From the NCBI RefSeq assembly GCF_028009165.1, contig NC_079242.1:1054001-1118000 (forward strand): a stretch of 64,000 bases of DNA, written 5' to 3'. The translations under genes were made by a program, and so were the position numbers. The notes under the pieces are model-generated. The model did no database searches and was not told where the DNA came from. It saw only the letters and a program-made list of their open reading frames with translations. Position 1 is the first letter of the stretch; each line of letters starts with the position of its first letter. The DNA comes from Akanthomyces muscarius (lineage: Eukaryota > Ascomycota > Sordariomycetes > Hypocreales > Cordycipitaceae). Shown here one piece after another: positions 47,980-60,241 of this stretch.

Positions 47980-50900
47980 CTAAACCGCGCTAGAGTGCTT
48001 CGCTCCAGACACTTGTGTGTTGCTCTTTGACAACGTGTCACCCGTGTCTTTGCGCGAAAAGGACGCCCATGTCTTAAAACTCGACATGGACATGGTCTTG
48101 CGAAACTTGACTCCTGACTCATCAGGCCCTCCCTGGCCCCAAGCCCCGCGCTGGACGGCACGATCTTGGAGCAGCCCGAAGTGGCGTTTCGTACACTTCC
48201 AGCCCTCGATACCAGCTACAAAAACTAGCGTGAAGCCGACCGCCAACGCCCATTCCCAGGAAATCGGCGCGTGTTTGAAGAACTTGGTGTTCAGCTCAGG
48301 GATGTACACGACAGGAATGACCGACAGTGCACCAATGATGACGGACCAGAAAAGGAAACGGTTGCTGTAGACGTCCTTGAAGAAGGGGAACTTGCTGTCA
48401 TCGTCAGGGTTGAGTCGGAACATGGACCGGCGAAGGCTCTTGAACTCCCAAGCGGAGATGAGAATCAGCCAGGTAAGCTCCGCAAATGTCGCAGCACGAG
48501 CTCGGAAGACAGGCTCGCAGGCTTCTGTGTACTTCGTGTTGCAGTTCGAACCAAGGTCGCCACCATATCGGCCGTACATGATGATTACAAATGTGCACAT
48601 GGTGCACGCACCCATCATGATGCCATAGATGACCATGTCGACAATGACCTGGTTGGTGAAGACACCGCGGCGCTTGTCCTGCGGAGGTTTGCGCATGACA
48701 TCCTGGGCAGCCGGTTCACGACCGAGACCAAAGGCGGGGAACGATGAAGTTACCATGTTGATCCAGATAATGTGCAGAGGGGAAATGGGAAAGACCGAGA
48801 AGCCATCCTTGTCGACAAATCCAAGGCCGGCAACAAGGAGAATGACCTCACCGACGTTGGATGTGAGCAAGTGCAGAATAAACTTTTGGATATTGTCAAA
48901 CATGCGACGGCCTTCGCGAACGGCCGAGACAATAGAGTTGAACTTGTCATCAGTCAGCACAATCTTGGAAGCCGACTTGGCGACGTCGGAGCCGGAACCC
49001 ATGGCGATGCCAACATCAGCACGCGACAGTGAAGGGGCATCGTTGACGCCGTCACCTGTCATGGCCATGAAGGCACCACGGCGACGCAGAGCCTCGATCA
49101 TGCGAGTCTTGGTGTCTGGGGCACAGCGAGCGATAACCAGAGGAAGCTCCTCGAGTGCGTCAATTTCGGCATCCGACATCTTATCAAAGTCGGTCGCCTT
49201 TTGCACAATGGAAGTAGCAACCTTGTCGGGCAAGACACCGAGGTTCTTGGGGATGATGCCGACTTCCTTGGCAATGGCCTTGGCAGTTTCGGGGTGGTCA
49301 CCAGTGAGCATATGTACCTTGATACCGGCCTGAGAACACTCGCCAATGGAAGCCTTGGTCTCGCGACGAGGGGGATCATAGATACCAGCAAGGCCAAGCA
49401 GAGTGAGATTCTGCTCCACTTCACCACGGAGCTGCTCATCTTCGGCAGGACTGGACGACTGCTTTGCGGTAAACTTTCCATCCCATGCGCGGTACGCAAT
49501 AGCAAGAACACGCTGGCCTTGGGAGGCGAGGCTGTTCATTTGCTCGAGGACGGACTCCTTGAGTTCGTCGGTGACGGGCTGCTGGTCAGCGCCAGTGCCA
49601 ACATGTGAGCAAAGATCCAGAACGCGCTCGACGGCTCCTTTTGTAAACACGAGGCTGTTGGAGGGCTCAACAATGGACTCATTCTCGCCGTCGGGCGCAT
49701 CATATATGACGGACATGCGCTTGATGGAACTGTCAAAGGGGAACTCGGCAAGCTGCTTCCAGCCCTTGCCCTCCAGTGATTTCTTTCCGAGGCTAAAGCG
49801 ATGGGCAAACACCTGAAGGGCAATCTCGGTGGGCTCACCCGTCGTTTGCCACTTTTCTTCCTCCTTGTCGAAGCGAACGGTAGCCAGGTTGCACAGAGAT
49901 GAGGAGAGTAAGAATGCCTTGAGCTCATCCGTCATTTCGACAGGCGACTCGGCTGGGGCAGGGTCAGTCTCGTTCTTGGGGTTAAGTTTCTCGTCGGGAA
50001 CATCAAATTTGAGAACAGCAGCACTGCGCTCGTGATCGTAGTCTCGCTTAGGAGCCTCGGTGGCAGGCTCGTCCTTGTTGAGAGCGTATGTGACACGACC
50101 CTTGGTCGGGTCATTGGGGTTCTGCGAATCGTGGACAGTGTAGATGTGGCTGCTGGGAATCCAGGCCTTGCGGACAATCATAGCACCCTCCGTAAGGGTA
50201 CCAGTCTTGTCAGAGCAAATGTTGGTGACACCACCTAGAGCTTCTAGAGCAGAGAGGTCACGAACGACGACGTTGGCCTTGCGCATGACGGTAACAGCGA
50301 CGACCATGGTGATTGTAAGTACGCTGCAGAAATTTGTTAGTAAGATGTCTCACGAAAAATAGCGGGCACGACTGCACTTACGCGACAAGAGATTCGGGAA
50401 TGATGGCAATACCAAGAGAAATTGCGTAAATGACGACTTCGTTGCGCAGGTTGAAGTGGTTGACGCCAAAGACGACCATGGCGAGGATAATGGCACAGCC
50501 AAAGAGAATGTAGGCAAGAGCTGAAAGCTTTCGCTGGAGAGGAGTACCCTCGGTCAAGCCCAAGAACTTGCCAAAAACATCGTAGGTGCGCTTAGCCAGG
50601 CCAACAACAGGCTGGCGCTTGCCATACTTGCGCCAGTTCATGGAGCGGCCGGCCTTGCGCTGCTTTTTGGAGGTGGAGGCGGCAATCTTGCCGACCTCGG
50701 TGGACATGCCAGTAGCCGTGACGATGCCACGACCGCGGCCCTTTCGGACGACGGTGGTGGCGTAGGCCATGTTGACACGATCACCGATGCCAACCTCCTG
50801 CTCAGAGGTGGCTAGCTTTTCGGATCCGGGGTTGGTGACATTGTTCTCGACAATCTTCTCGACGGGGATCGATTCGCCGGTGAGCTGGCCCTCTTCACAG

Positions 50901-51526
50901 GCCAAATTCATGGCTTCAAAGAGGCGGAGATCGGCGGGTACGGTGTCGCCCATTTTGAGGAAGATGATGTCGCCAGGTACGACGTCGGGGCTGAGAAGAG
51001 GGGGTTAGCATTAAAGAGCTCGTGCTGTTTCACGGCGTGGGTACATACTTGGAAATGACCTGAGTCTTGCCATCGCGGAGAACCATGGCACTGGGGGAGG
51101 AAAGGGCGCGAAGAGCATCCATGCGCTTTTCGGCGCGGTACTCCTGCCAGAAACCGATGGTGACGTTGAGGACAATGACAAAAGCAAGAACACCGCCCTC
51201 AATATAATCTCCGATGCCAAAGCTAAGACCCATGGCAAAGGTAAGGACCTATTGCGCAAATATTAGCATCTTGTGTTGGGAGTCTTGCCGAAAGAAGCAG
51301 GCAGAAAGAAAAAAAAAAGACTTACAATAATCATGGCGTTGAGGATCTGCTTGGTCAGGATCTTGTACCAGGCGATGCCGTCGCCAACGTCGAGCTCATT
51401 TTTGGGATATTTTTCTTGCATCTGGGCGACCTGCGCCGAGGTGAGGCCCTTGTCGACATCGGTGGAGAGGGCGTCGGCCGTCTCGACGACGGAGAGCAGG
51501 AAGGGGTGCTTGGGGAACTCAGCCAT
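47980..51526 (-). CDS. ena1: ENA-type P-type ATPase (Na+/K+ efflux, type IID)
   Basis: This is a plasma-membrane or endomembrane ATP-driven pump that expels Na+ (and K+) at high salt or alkaline pH. Exons are 51526-51326, 51248-51049, 50990-50382 and 50323-47980, giving 1117 residues, within the family range. In order: cation-ATPase N-domain (MAEFPKHPFLLSV to KNELDVGDG), the actuator region with LTGESIPV, the PESL motif of M4 (IIPESLVAVLTI), the phosphorylation site CSDKTGTLTEG, the KGAVERVLDLC nucleotide-binding part, the hinge MTGDGVNDAPSL and six C-terminal membrane segments. The DKTGTLTEGAMIVRKAWIP context, and its similarity to ENA rather than PMR1 or SERCA sequences, assign type IID. 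The start was chosen at the conserved N-domain; an in-frame ATG at 51706 adds unlikely sequence. Expression of such genes is often driven by PacC and calcineurin/CRZ1. I saw a single GCCAAG (PacC-like) site near 52059, which alone is weak evidence. Confidence 0.92.
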
Positions 51527-54500
51527 TGTCGCAGGTCGGGGCAAAGACGACGACGGCGTTGTTGGTGTCGGTGGAACCGCGCTGCTCGGAGGGAGGGCAA
51601 AGGCTGATGAAGGCGCGAAGGTGATGCATAAGCGATCTGTTGGGTGGGAAAGCTGTAGTTCCCTGCTAGTGGTCAAAACGACAAAAGACGAAGCCCTTTG
51701 CGACAAAGGACGTCTCTTGCACGTAGAGTTGATATCTTGGTAGTGGATTGGCCCTTGGGAAGGAAAGGGTTGCTGTATTTCCCAAGTTTGGTAGGTAAGA
51801 AGCTGTCAAACCGTTGAATATAGAATGAATCTAGTTTTGAATGAACAACGTCAACGGGAAAAGGCGGGGGGGTAGCAGGTACTATAAGTACTTGTTCCGA
51901 AAACATCAACATGCAGATTTCCCACCCCAAGATGCCCTTGCAGCCAACGCCCACAGCGGACTGCTCTCCCCCAAGATAAGGTTTTGACGTAGGTTGGCCC
52001 CAAAGCCGAGAGCGCTGCCCCACCCCACGTCCGCCGGAGCTGGCAACATGGGGGTTCTTCGGCTTGGCGGCGCCGGGGGGCCCACATTGGCGGCGCCGCA
52101 AACATTGGCCCGGCGAAAGCGCTGCAAGCCAACCACCAACCAGCCTGCCAGTGCACGCTCTCCGACTCAACAGCGCTAGACAGGGTGCTGCGGACGGCCG
52201 ACTGCTGTGGTCGTCGGTCTTTATCTTTACAACTCGGTCTACGCCGAACTATGCGGGGATGCAAACAAGGCGCAGCAAACGATAGATCTCTATCCATCTT
52301 TGCACGTGGCGATGGTTATGTGCCCAGTGTGGCAAGATGGGCGGCGCGACACGAGCCCCGTTGGCAGACTGATGCTTGCAGAGCGCGGAGATGCTACCAG
52401 TATGCATCGTTGGGGGAATTGGGGATGGTAGGCAGTCCACAGTGGAGGGGACGTGTCTGGCTCTACGGGCGATCTATGCATTTACACTACGTTGTGGCGT
52501 GACGTCAAAGAATGGCTTTTTTTTATTTTAATTATATCTGTAGCGGGGGCTCATGGCAGCTGCTTTGAGCGACCAGAAGTTTGCAGTTATATAGAAGAGA
52601 TGCTCAAAGGCAGAAGCAAGACTATTCGCTACATTGCCAAATGCTACTTCATTCTTGTTCTCTAAGCAAGCAATATCAACCCTCATCAAGACATCTTTCA
52701 ACATGATGAAAAGAAAAGTCAGAAAGTCCCAAAGATTTACGGCTTTGCAACCGCGTGTTTCGGCGTTCTGGTCAAGAGAGAGAGAAGAATTGCCAAGGCT
52801 GGGCGTGGTGGCTCTCAGTCTCACTAGCAGACGGAAAAACGGGCTCAGCGAGCTTGCGCAAGGCTTGGCGTGGGAGGTCTATGCATCTGGCGACGGCGGC
52901 GGCAAATGCATCACCAAAAGGAAAAAAATGGACAAAAAAAAAGTCGTTTTCCGTCATGGACTGCTGCTCCATTCATTCTAGAAGGCCTCCATCTTCTTCC
53001 TCGCGTTTGTGCCGGACAAGCCGGTTGGTCAGACGCTTGGTGTGATTGTTCAGCGTTGGCCCCAGATGCTGTGGTACGCTTGGCAAAAGGGACGGGACGT
53101 AAAGCACAGCTAGAAAAAGGCTAAACTGTTCGATGGACGCAATTGGCTCGAAATGCTTTGCAAATCGACATGTTTGATATCGGCCACTCGCCTTGTCGTT
53201 TTTACTGCTGCCTTTTCGGCATGCTTCATCGGTTGAAGCCGGGCCCCGGATCGCGATCATATAGGTAGGCGCCATGATTGCCAGCAACGCCATCACGGAT
53301 TGCACCGCAACTACCCGCAGTCGACTGCCACTCCTTTGATGAGAAAGAAGACGTCTAGTCCTCCTGGCAGCCTGGGCCATCAGTCCCGGTTTCGCCGTGG
53401 TGACGTGCTGGATGGTGGTAAGGTAGTGCTGGTCATTGTCTTGTCCGCCAAGAACGACGATTACTTGCGTCTTGGCAAACACGCATGTTCTCGAACAATC
53501 AAGGTTCTCACCACTTTCCTTTCTTTGTTCGCTTTTTGATAAATGCCAAGACAAGCGCCTGCATGAAAGCGAAAACGACTAGTCTTGGCGTTTGCAATGG
53601 CAGGGATAAGGTCAGTTCCGGGGCGGGCGTGTGGGTGCATCTCGCTCTCTCTTTTTTTTTTTTTTGTTTGCCAGATTATTATTTTACCAGTCTTATCTCC
53701 AGCTTCTAGCGCATGGCGCCTATTGCCAATTTTTCTTCAGTGGTGTGCAGCTGGGCTTTTCAGCGCTCTTGGCGCTTTTACAAAAAGGGGGGGGAGGTTC
53801 CTTGTTAACGTACCAGTAGTCGACTCCAAGCAATTGAACAGCTGAGGCTGCGGAAGCTGAATAGTGCAGCTCATCTCGCAACTCACTTGGGTGGTACGAA
53901 ACCGACTACAACGTTTTCGCAGCATCAGTCAACAATACAGCAACTCTTGTAACACAGCCGGACTCTTGGTCCTTTTTGCTATTTTTTTTTTTTCAGTTCC
54001 TGTCATAATATGACAACAGGATTAATCCAGTCCAGGTAGCCTCGAAAACATCATTTATCCAATCTCAATACAAGACGTCATTCTCAGTTTACACCATTGC
54101 TTGGCGGTGGATCACGTGCTCAGTCCATACTTAGTAAAGACCCCACTTAACTCGCCCAGACCCGAACTGCGCCTCAATGTGGCGAGAGATGGCATCTATC
54201 CTGAATCTTGGAGCGGAGTTTATCAAGGGGAATAAGCGTGCCTGAACAGATGATAGGATGTTTAAATTCCGATTCCGGAGAGAGCGAAAGTACGTAGCTC
54301 TTTTCTTTTTATCAGTTGGATCTCTGGCCAATGGGAGCCTGGAACAGCACTCCCATGGTCTGAGACAGATCAGTGATTCGACAAACCGGTGGGGCCGGAC
54401 TCTTCTCAGTGATGGACGACTTCATCTTGGCTGACTACGTCTGGTGCATCGGCAATCTCGCTCGTTTCGGCGAAAAGACAAAATTACAACAATGTTCAAG

Positions 54501-54838
54501 ATGGACTGTGATGATGTAATAGTATAGTTTTTCATCACGCTCTAGTACTCTTCACTCACACCTGATTCATTTCCAAGAATATACTCGTCTATTTCTGCTG
54601 ATACTGTGTGTGTGTGTGTGAAGGATCATCGTCTCGTGCGTTTAGTTGGAGCCTAAATGCTTCTGTCTATTTGCTGCTAAATCTGATTAATTCGTAAATT
54701 TACGCCAAAATTATGAACAAGTCTGGAAGCCCTCAAGTCGTGATGATAGTAAAAAGGTAAATGACGCGCCGTGCAAAAAAAAAAAAACCTGGAACATCTT
54801 GTTTATAATTCATTCCCTTCTTCATGAGAACCCGGTGT
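51527..54838. other. Intergenic region, about 3.3 kb
   Basis: This holds the ENA promoter on the left and the 3' flank of the GH128 gene on the right. The minus-strand frame 52973-53554 (193 codons) has no recognisable motif and no coding-like bias. A TG dinucleotide run lies at 54605-54620 and pyrimidine or purine tracts near 53650 and 52930. No gene is supported. Confidence 0.5.
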
Positions 54839-55807
54839 CTACGCCCAAGCGATCAAAACGCCAGCCACCGCCGCAACGCCACTTGCGACGAGCCCCGACG
54901 GCACAACGCTGAACGCCTTGCTCTGGGGGCTCACGCCCGTCGCGCTCTTGCCCAGGTACCAGGCGCCAATGTCCGTCAGCTTGCCTGCGTTGTTGAGGAA
55001 CGGGGCGTTGGCGCCCACGCTCGAGTTCTTGGAGCGAAAGGCGCCAAAGTACGAGTAGCGGCCAATGTACTTTTCCTTGTCAAAGTAGTCGACGGTCTGG
55101 TTGAAGAACTGCTGGGTGGGCGAGAGGTCCTGGTGCGCGTAGGCGTACTCGGTGATCCAGATCTCGGCGTCGGGCCACAGGGTCCTGCGCTCGCCAATAT
55201 GCGAGGCCAGGCCGGCAAAGTTGTCGTACCAGTGCAGCGGGATCACGTCAAACGTGCAGTTCTTGGTCTCGCCGCTGCCCTTGCTGACGAGCGCGGAGCA
55301 GTTGCCGAGGAACTGCTTGATCCAGTCGAGGCCCGACGGCGCGCCGGTGACGGCGGGCAGGCCGAGCTTGACGTTCATCTGGGCGAGCGGCTCAAAGTTG
55401 GCTACCCAGGCCTGCGCGGCCGAGTGCGGGTCGACGTTGCTGCCACCCCACGAGTTGGGCGCGTCGGGCTCGTTAAAGGCCAGCGCGTGGGTGATGTTGC
55501 GGCCCTCGCTGATGACGCCCTTGACCTGGCTCAGCCACGTCGCGTCCGTCGGGTCAGCGCCGACCCCCCACATCATGGGCACAAACTCAAACTGGTCCTG
55601 CGAGACGCCGGCGTAGGCGGGCGACGGCATGCTGCCGTAGTTGTAGTACCATGTGAGGTCGTTGCCCGGCGGGCTCCAGAGCTTGTTGTCTTGGGGGTAC
55701 TCTGAGTTGGGCGTAAAGACGAGACCGCGCTTGCCGGCGCCGTCGTCGGCTTCGGCCACGCTGGCCAGCACAAAGAGGCTCAGGGCGAGCAGTGACATGG
55801 CTGGCAT
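54839..55807 (-). CDS. GPI-anchored GH128-type glycoside hydrolase (endo-beta-1,3-glucanase, Asl1-like)
   Basis: This is a predicted cell-wall protein of 322 residues in one exon. It begins with a signal peptide (MSLLALSLFVLASVAEA; the start may be 55807 or 55798) and ends in a hydrophobic segment, GLVASGVAAVAGVLIAWA, preceded by a Ser-rich stretch, which together indicate a GPI anchor. The glycosyl-hydrolase catalytic core (PF11790) shows KRGLVF, WYYNYG, FVPMMWG, the acid/base strand ALAFNEPDAP, VIPLHWYDNF and the nucleophile strand IWITEYAY. In characterised members the two glutamates (NEP and TEY) hydrolyse beta-1,3-glucan, so a role in wall remodelling is likely. N-glycosylation sequons (NIT, NCS, NCT, NQT, NSS) are numerous, as expected for a secreted protein. 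Substrate is inferred from family only. Confidence 0.9.
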   Translation of the reverse strand: MPAMSLLALSLFVLASVAEADDGAGKRGLVFTPNSEYPQDNKLWSPPGNDLTWYYNYGSMPSPAYAGVSQDQFEFVPMMWGVGADPTDATWLSQVKGVISEGRNITHALAFNEPDAPNSWGGSNVDPHSAAQAWVANFEPLAQMNVKLGLPAVTGAPSGLDWIKQFLGNCSALVSKGSGETKNCTFDVIPLHWYDNFAGLASHIGERRTLWPDAEIWITEYAYAHQDLSPTQQFFNQTVDYFDKEKYIGRYSYFGAFRSKNSSVGANAPFLNNAGKLTDIGAWYLGKSATGVSPQSKAFSVVPSGLVASGVAAVAGVLIAWA

Positions 55808-57647
55808 GCTGTATGTGTATAAAAGGTGGTATGGCTGGCGGTCGGTAGGATCGGCGTGGGGTTGGATGCCGATCGCAAATCTTGTAGATTTGGAGATGCG
55901 ATATTCGATGGTGGAAGAAAAAGACAATGAAAAAATATACGGGGTATGCTGTTTCGAATCGCGAATTCCGCAGACAAAGCCTCTCTTTCAGATTGGTGCT
56001 GCAGGCGAAAAGGAGGTCTGCCAAGTCGCCGCGCGATATTCTGCGGTCGTTCGTTGGGAGCTCGGTCGCTCGTAGGTGGCCCTCCGATTCGTGTCGCGAA
56101 TTTGACGGAAGCGATGACGGAAAATGAGCAATGTACAGATGCAAAAAGCGAAAAGACAAAATTAATACAACGGCGAGAGGAAAACGAGTGTCGATGGAAA
56201 AAAGGCAAAAGCAAAGCTGAACTTGGGGCATGAAAAAAAAAGAGACAAAGCGCAGCTTGGGCCTGGAAGCAGCCCCCAAAAAGGCTTTTGGCTCTGGCGT
56301 TTTGACAAATCTATTGTTAGAGCGTTTTAGCGGGCTTTAGCGGCTCGCTTCAGTGGATTCTCGGACACTTTGGCAGTCTTCAGTGGCCGGCGGTGCCTCG
56401 ATTAGTGGGTTGGGGTTGGACGCTAGCGCCCTGGCACATCGGACGTCTGCGTGCCGAAAGAACAATGCTGGGCGGCCAACGCTCAATCTGTGCGGGAAAC
56501 TTGATTTTGGGGCCCGAGTTAGCACTACAGTACTGCTAAAGTATACGTGCAGGTGGAAAGCTCCGTGGGAATTCTCTGTTTGGATTAGTGATGCGGCAGA
56601 GCGGCAGAGCGGCAGTGCTTGCCAACGCTGTACAAGTAGCACGGAGAGGGCTTTGTGAGACACTTGGCAGTGTAGCCAATGTCGGCGGAAGATTGTAAAT
56701 TTAGCAGCCGATGCAGTAGTTACCACGAGCAATTAAAGAAAAATAGCAAGGATACGAATCACGGGAGGAATGTGAAAATAAGAGAAGAAGAACGATGGAA
56801 ATTGCTAGTAGAAGATGGTAAGAGGAAAAAAGAAAAAAAAAAGGATATAGCAATTTACTGCTCAAGCGGCATGCTTCTATGGCGCTGGTCATTATTTCAC
56901 AGGTAGCGGTGCTGTTGTGTGGTCATTCGGAGCTGCTACCTGCGGCACACTTTCTCTGCGTGCTTCCGGCGTTCCGAGTCGTGCCAGATCCGGGGTACCA
57001 CCCGGGGCCGTCTCCAGCATCGCACCGTCCGTCTTGCTGTTTTGAATCCAAGACACCAGATCTCATAATCTACCGGACATGGATATGGCTTGATGCTTGC
57101 TTACACTCTTGGTTGTCACCGCGTCTCGCATCCGGGATAAACCGTCGACAGTCGAAGCGCCCGACCCCACGGACCGTCGCCCGTTGGACTGATTCCATGG
57201 GGATTTGCCAAGTTTGGGCGGCAATCTGGCATTTACTCCATCACCAGCCATGGAATCAAAATCAAAGGCATCTAAATGCGGGTGATGTCTCGTGATGTCA
57301 GAGATTTGTGTCGCGAATGCGGTGCTACTTCGGACCCAGAGCCCGGAGCTTTTGCTTAATACGTGGGCAGGTGCAAATATAAGCTGGCTGGCTGGCTGGC
57401 TTGTGAAAGCCCAGCGGTGACAATACTGGTTATTATAGTGGCTCCGGGCCATATTGGCCGGTGACAGTGGCGGCGCTGGCCAAACGGCACATGGTCAACC
57501 GCAGGTGGCGGGCGTAAAGCAATGTCGAACCCGGCAAAGAAGAAGTAGACAAATCAATGCCGTAAAGGATGCATTTATTCAGCATCCGAACTGCACTCCC
57601 GCCTTCTGTCGCCCGGCGCGCATCGGACTTTTGGCTGTCGGGGGGAG

Positions 57648-57653
57648 CCTCGG
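57648..57653 (+). promoter_or_regulatory. CCTCGG motif (FarA/FarB-type), distal
   Basis: This hexamer lies 260 bp before the thiolase ATG. CCTCGG is the core bound by FarA/FarB and CTF1-type regulators of fatty-acid catabolism in filamentous fungi. A hexamer can occur by chance; the pairing with a second copy and the gene's function make it credible. Confidence 0.45.
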
Positions 57654-57718
57654 CTGGCTTCAAGATGGCTTAGTCAAGCTCCCCGGACCACCCACAAGCT
57701 GGCCAGATCAAGTGCTTG

Positions 57719-57724
57719 CCTCGG
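57719..57724 (+). promoter_or_regulatory. CCTCGG motif (FarA/FarB-type), proximal
   Basis: This second copy is 71 bp from the first, in the same orientation, 189 bp before the thiolase ATG. Confidence 0.45.
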
Positions 57725-57907
57725 TTACTCCACAGATCCGGGTTCGGCCTTTACTGGCTGGCACCAGCATATGCGCCCGCACGCCGGTGCATTTGTATCC
57801 GGCGCATCCCACCGAGCTCGTCGACCTTTTACCTTTCTGCATCATCTTTTTGTCTCTGCATCACCATATACCCCCTTCCTTTTTCATCCACACATACATC
57901 ATTCACC

Positions 57908-59358
57908 ATGGCTGTCGAACGCATCGGTTCCATCATCAAGCACCTTGCTCCTGGCTCGGCCCTCAACACCCTGTGAGTATTTGCCTTCTGGGCGCGCGCG
58001 CGCGGCGGGGAGCTATCACAAGCTAATCATTGCTCCCACCACTCAACAGCCAGGCCAAGAACGCCGACGACATTGTCATCACCGTCGCCATCCGCACACC
58101 CCTGACCAAGGCCCGCAAGGGTGGCTTCAAGGACAGCGGCATCGAGTATCTCGCCTACTGTCTGCTCAAGGAGCTCAAGACTCGCTCCGGCATCGACCCT
58201 GCTCTGGTTGAGGACTTTGCTTTCGGCAACGTACGTTGCGCCCGTTGACAAGACACATGTTTTTCAAAAGCCATGCTGACAAAATCCTTTCTAGGTCAAC
58301 GACCCTCTTGCCGCCTCCAAGATCCGCGCCGCCGCCCTCGCCGCCGGCTTCCCCAACACGGCCGGCGCCTATGCCGTGAACCGCTTCTGCTCGTCGGGCC
58401 TCAAGGCCACGGCCGACATTGCCGACTCGATCCGCTCGGGCGCCATCGACATTGGCGTCTCCGTCGGCGGCGAGAGCATGTCGGCGCCCGGCGCGCCCCC
58501 CTTCCCCTTCAACGAGGAGGTCATGGAGAACCAGGAGGTGCAGGACTCGCTCGAGCCCATGGGCTGGACCAGCGAGAACGTCGCCGCCGACTTCAACATC
58601 ACCCGCGAGAAGATGGACGAGTACGCCGCCGAGTCGTTCCAGCGCGCCGAGCGCGCCCAAAAGGCCGGCTGGTTCGACGACGAGATTGTCCCCATCAAGG
58701 CCAAGGTCGAGGACAAGGACGGCAACATCACCGAGATCACCGTCTCCAAGGACGAGGGCATCCGCCCCGGCACCACCAAGGAGGGCCTCGCCAAGGTCCG
58801 CGCTGCCTTCCCCCAGTGGGGTGAGACCACCACTGGCGGCAACGCCAGTCAGGTCACTGACGGAGGTGTGTATTCCCGACTACGAATTGTCTAAACGTTT
58901 TTTTGCTTTTGTGCACGTTTGCTAACACTTCCCAAGCTGCCGCCATTCTCCTCATGAAGCGCTCCACCGCCATCAAGCTCGGCCAGCCCATCCTCGCCAA
59001 GTACGTCGGCTCTACCGTCGCCGGCCTGGCCCCCCGCATCATGGGCATCGGCCCCTCGGTCGCCATCCCCAAGCTGCTGGCCAAGTACAACATCACCCTC
59101 GCCGACGTCGACGTCGTCGAGCTCAACGAGGCCTTTGCCTCCATGGCCGTCTACTGCCGCGACAAGCTCAACCTCGACTGGGCCAAGATGAACCCCCGCG
59201 GCGGCGCCATCGCCCTCGGCCACCCTCTCGGCGCCACCGGCGCCCGCCAGATTGTCACCGGCCTCAGCGAGCTGCGCAGACAGGACAAGAAGGTCCTCCT
59301 CACCAGCATGTGCATTGGTTCCGGCCAGGGCATGGCTGCTCTGTTTATCCGCGAGTAA
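57908..59358 (+). CDS. POT1: Peroxisomal 3-ketoacyl-CoA thiolase (acetyl-CoA C-acyltransferase)
   Basis: This enzyme catalyses the last step of beta-oxidation, cleaving 3-ketoacyl-CoA with CoA to acetyl-CoA and a shortened acyl-CoA. Exons are 57908-57972, 58050-58230, 58295-58865 and 58937-59358, giving 412 residues. A PTS2 peroxisomal signal sits at residues 5-13: RIGSIIKHL fits R-(L/V/I)-X5-H-L, all within exon 1. The catalytic cysteine is in NRFCSSGLKA. The histidine is in GGAIALGHPLGATGAR and the second cysteine in SMCIGSGQGMA. NEAFASMA, the usual NEAFA motif, is also present. The start context CACCATGG is strong. The last acceptor is AAG rather than CAG/TAG. Codon use is heavily C-ended, as in highly expressed fungal genes. 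Two CCTCGG sites upstream suggest induction by fatty acids. Confidence 0.95.
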
Positions 59359-60241
59359 AGCATGGTGGCTTTTTGGGGTGTGCAAAAATGATTTAATAGT
59401 TTATTACGTGTATGAATATCTGGCAGATGCCGTAGACTACTGGAAAGTTGTCATGTTTTAAAAAATAAAAAAAAGACGTATATTTTCACGATGCTCACAT
59501 CTCTACGTGGTGTCTCTTTCCGCTGCCTCTACTCACTGCATTTACTCGCTGCATATACTGGCCGTCTTTGCTTATTACTCTTGATAGTTGTGCTTGGGTG
59601 TCGTAAGACGTTCTCACGTGTGCCGGATATGCATGCAGGGCAGCACATGCTGCATACAGCGCAAAGCCCCATCACGCGGCATATACTCTGCAGCCATTAT
59701 AACCGTACCCGTGTGTCAAATCTGTGCATCAATCTCAGACAAAGCAATTTTGATCGTTGCACTGTCAACTGCGCGCCCTTCTGTCTCGTAAAAACAGTAG
59801 CGTCCCATGACCCCCCCACAGTCCGCGTCACTGGAAGCCACTGAAGACGCTCCAAAAGCCATGGCCAGCCCACTATAAACCCTGGATCTCGCGCTGGAAC
59901 GCAGCCTCTCATAGCGCCTGGAATATCAGCAGTTAGCACGCCGCCCCACTGTAAAAGTATCAGGACTGGGCTTCACAGGGAGGACGGAGAACCTCGTCGG
60001 CTTTTCCTGCTTTTGAACCCATTCCCTGCATCTCTCTCTCTCTCTCTTTCTTGTCATTGTCGTTGACTCTGCTCTTCCCTGTCCTTGGCCGCATCGTTGT
60101 CCGTTCCCCGTCGAATCAAGACGTCTCCCCGATGGATTGAGCAGTAGAACGGACCGTCGAGACAATACACCGGAACCCGCCCCGGATCTGCCCTTTTCGC
60201 TGGCGCCGTAGCAAAAACACACAAACACAACAAGTCACATC
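59359..60241. other. Intergenic region between the thiolase and SulP genes
   Basis: This holds the thiolase 3' UTR and the SulP transporter promoter. A CT dinucleotide run at 60031-60047 is of the pyrimidine type common before fungal transcription starts. No gene was seen. Confidence 0.6.

Larger units (their letters stand above)
55808..57907. other. Intergenic region between GH128 and thiolase genes
   Basis: These two genes are divergent, so both promoters lie here. It contains purine tracts at 56820-56845, a GGCT tandem run at 57383-57402 and two CCTCGG motifs close to the thiolase. No gene is recognised; the frames 56337-56732 minus and 57063-57452 minus lack motifs. Confidence 0.5.

Noticed and set aside
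52973..53554. 193-codon minus-strand frame
   Set aside because: It has no family motif, no third-position bias, and a competing frame on the other strand; it is probably chance in a promoter region.
54824..55705. 293-codon plus-strand frame
   Set aside because: It lies antisense to the GH128 gene. The high-G/C third positions of that gene produce long shadow frames rich in Arg, Val and Gly.
58175..58842. Minus-strand frames of 157-161 codons
   Set aside because: They are antisense shadows of the strongly C-biased thiolase exon.
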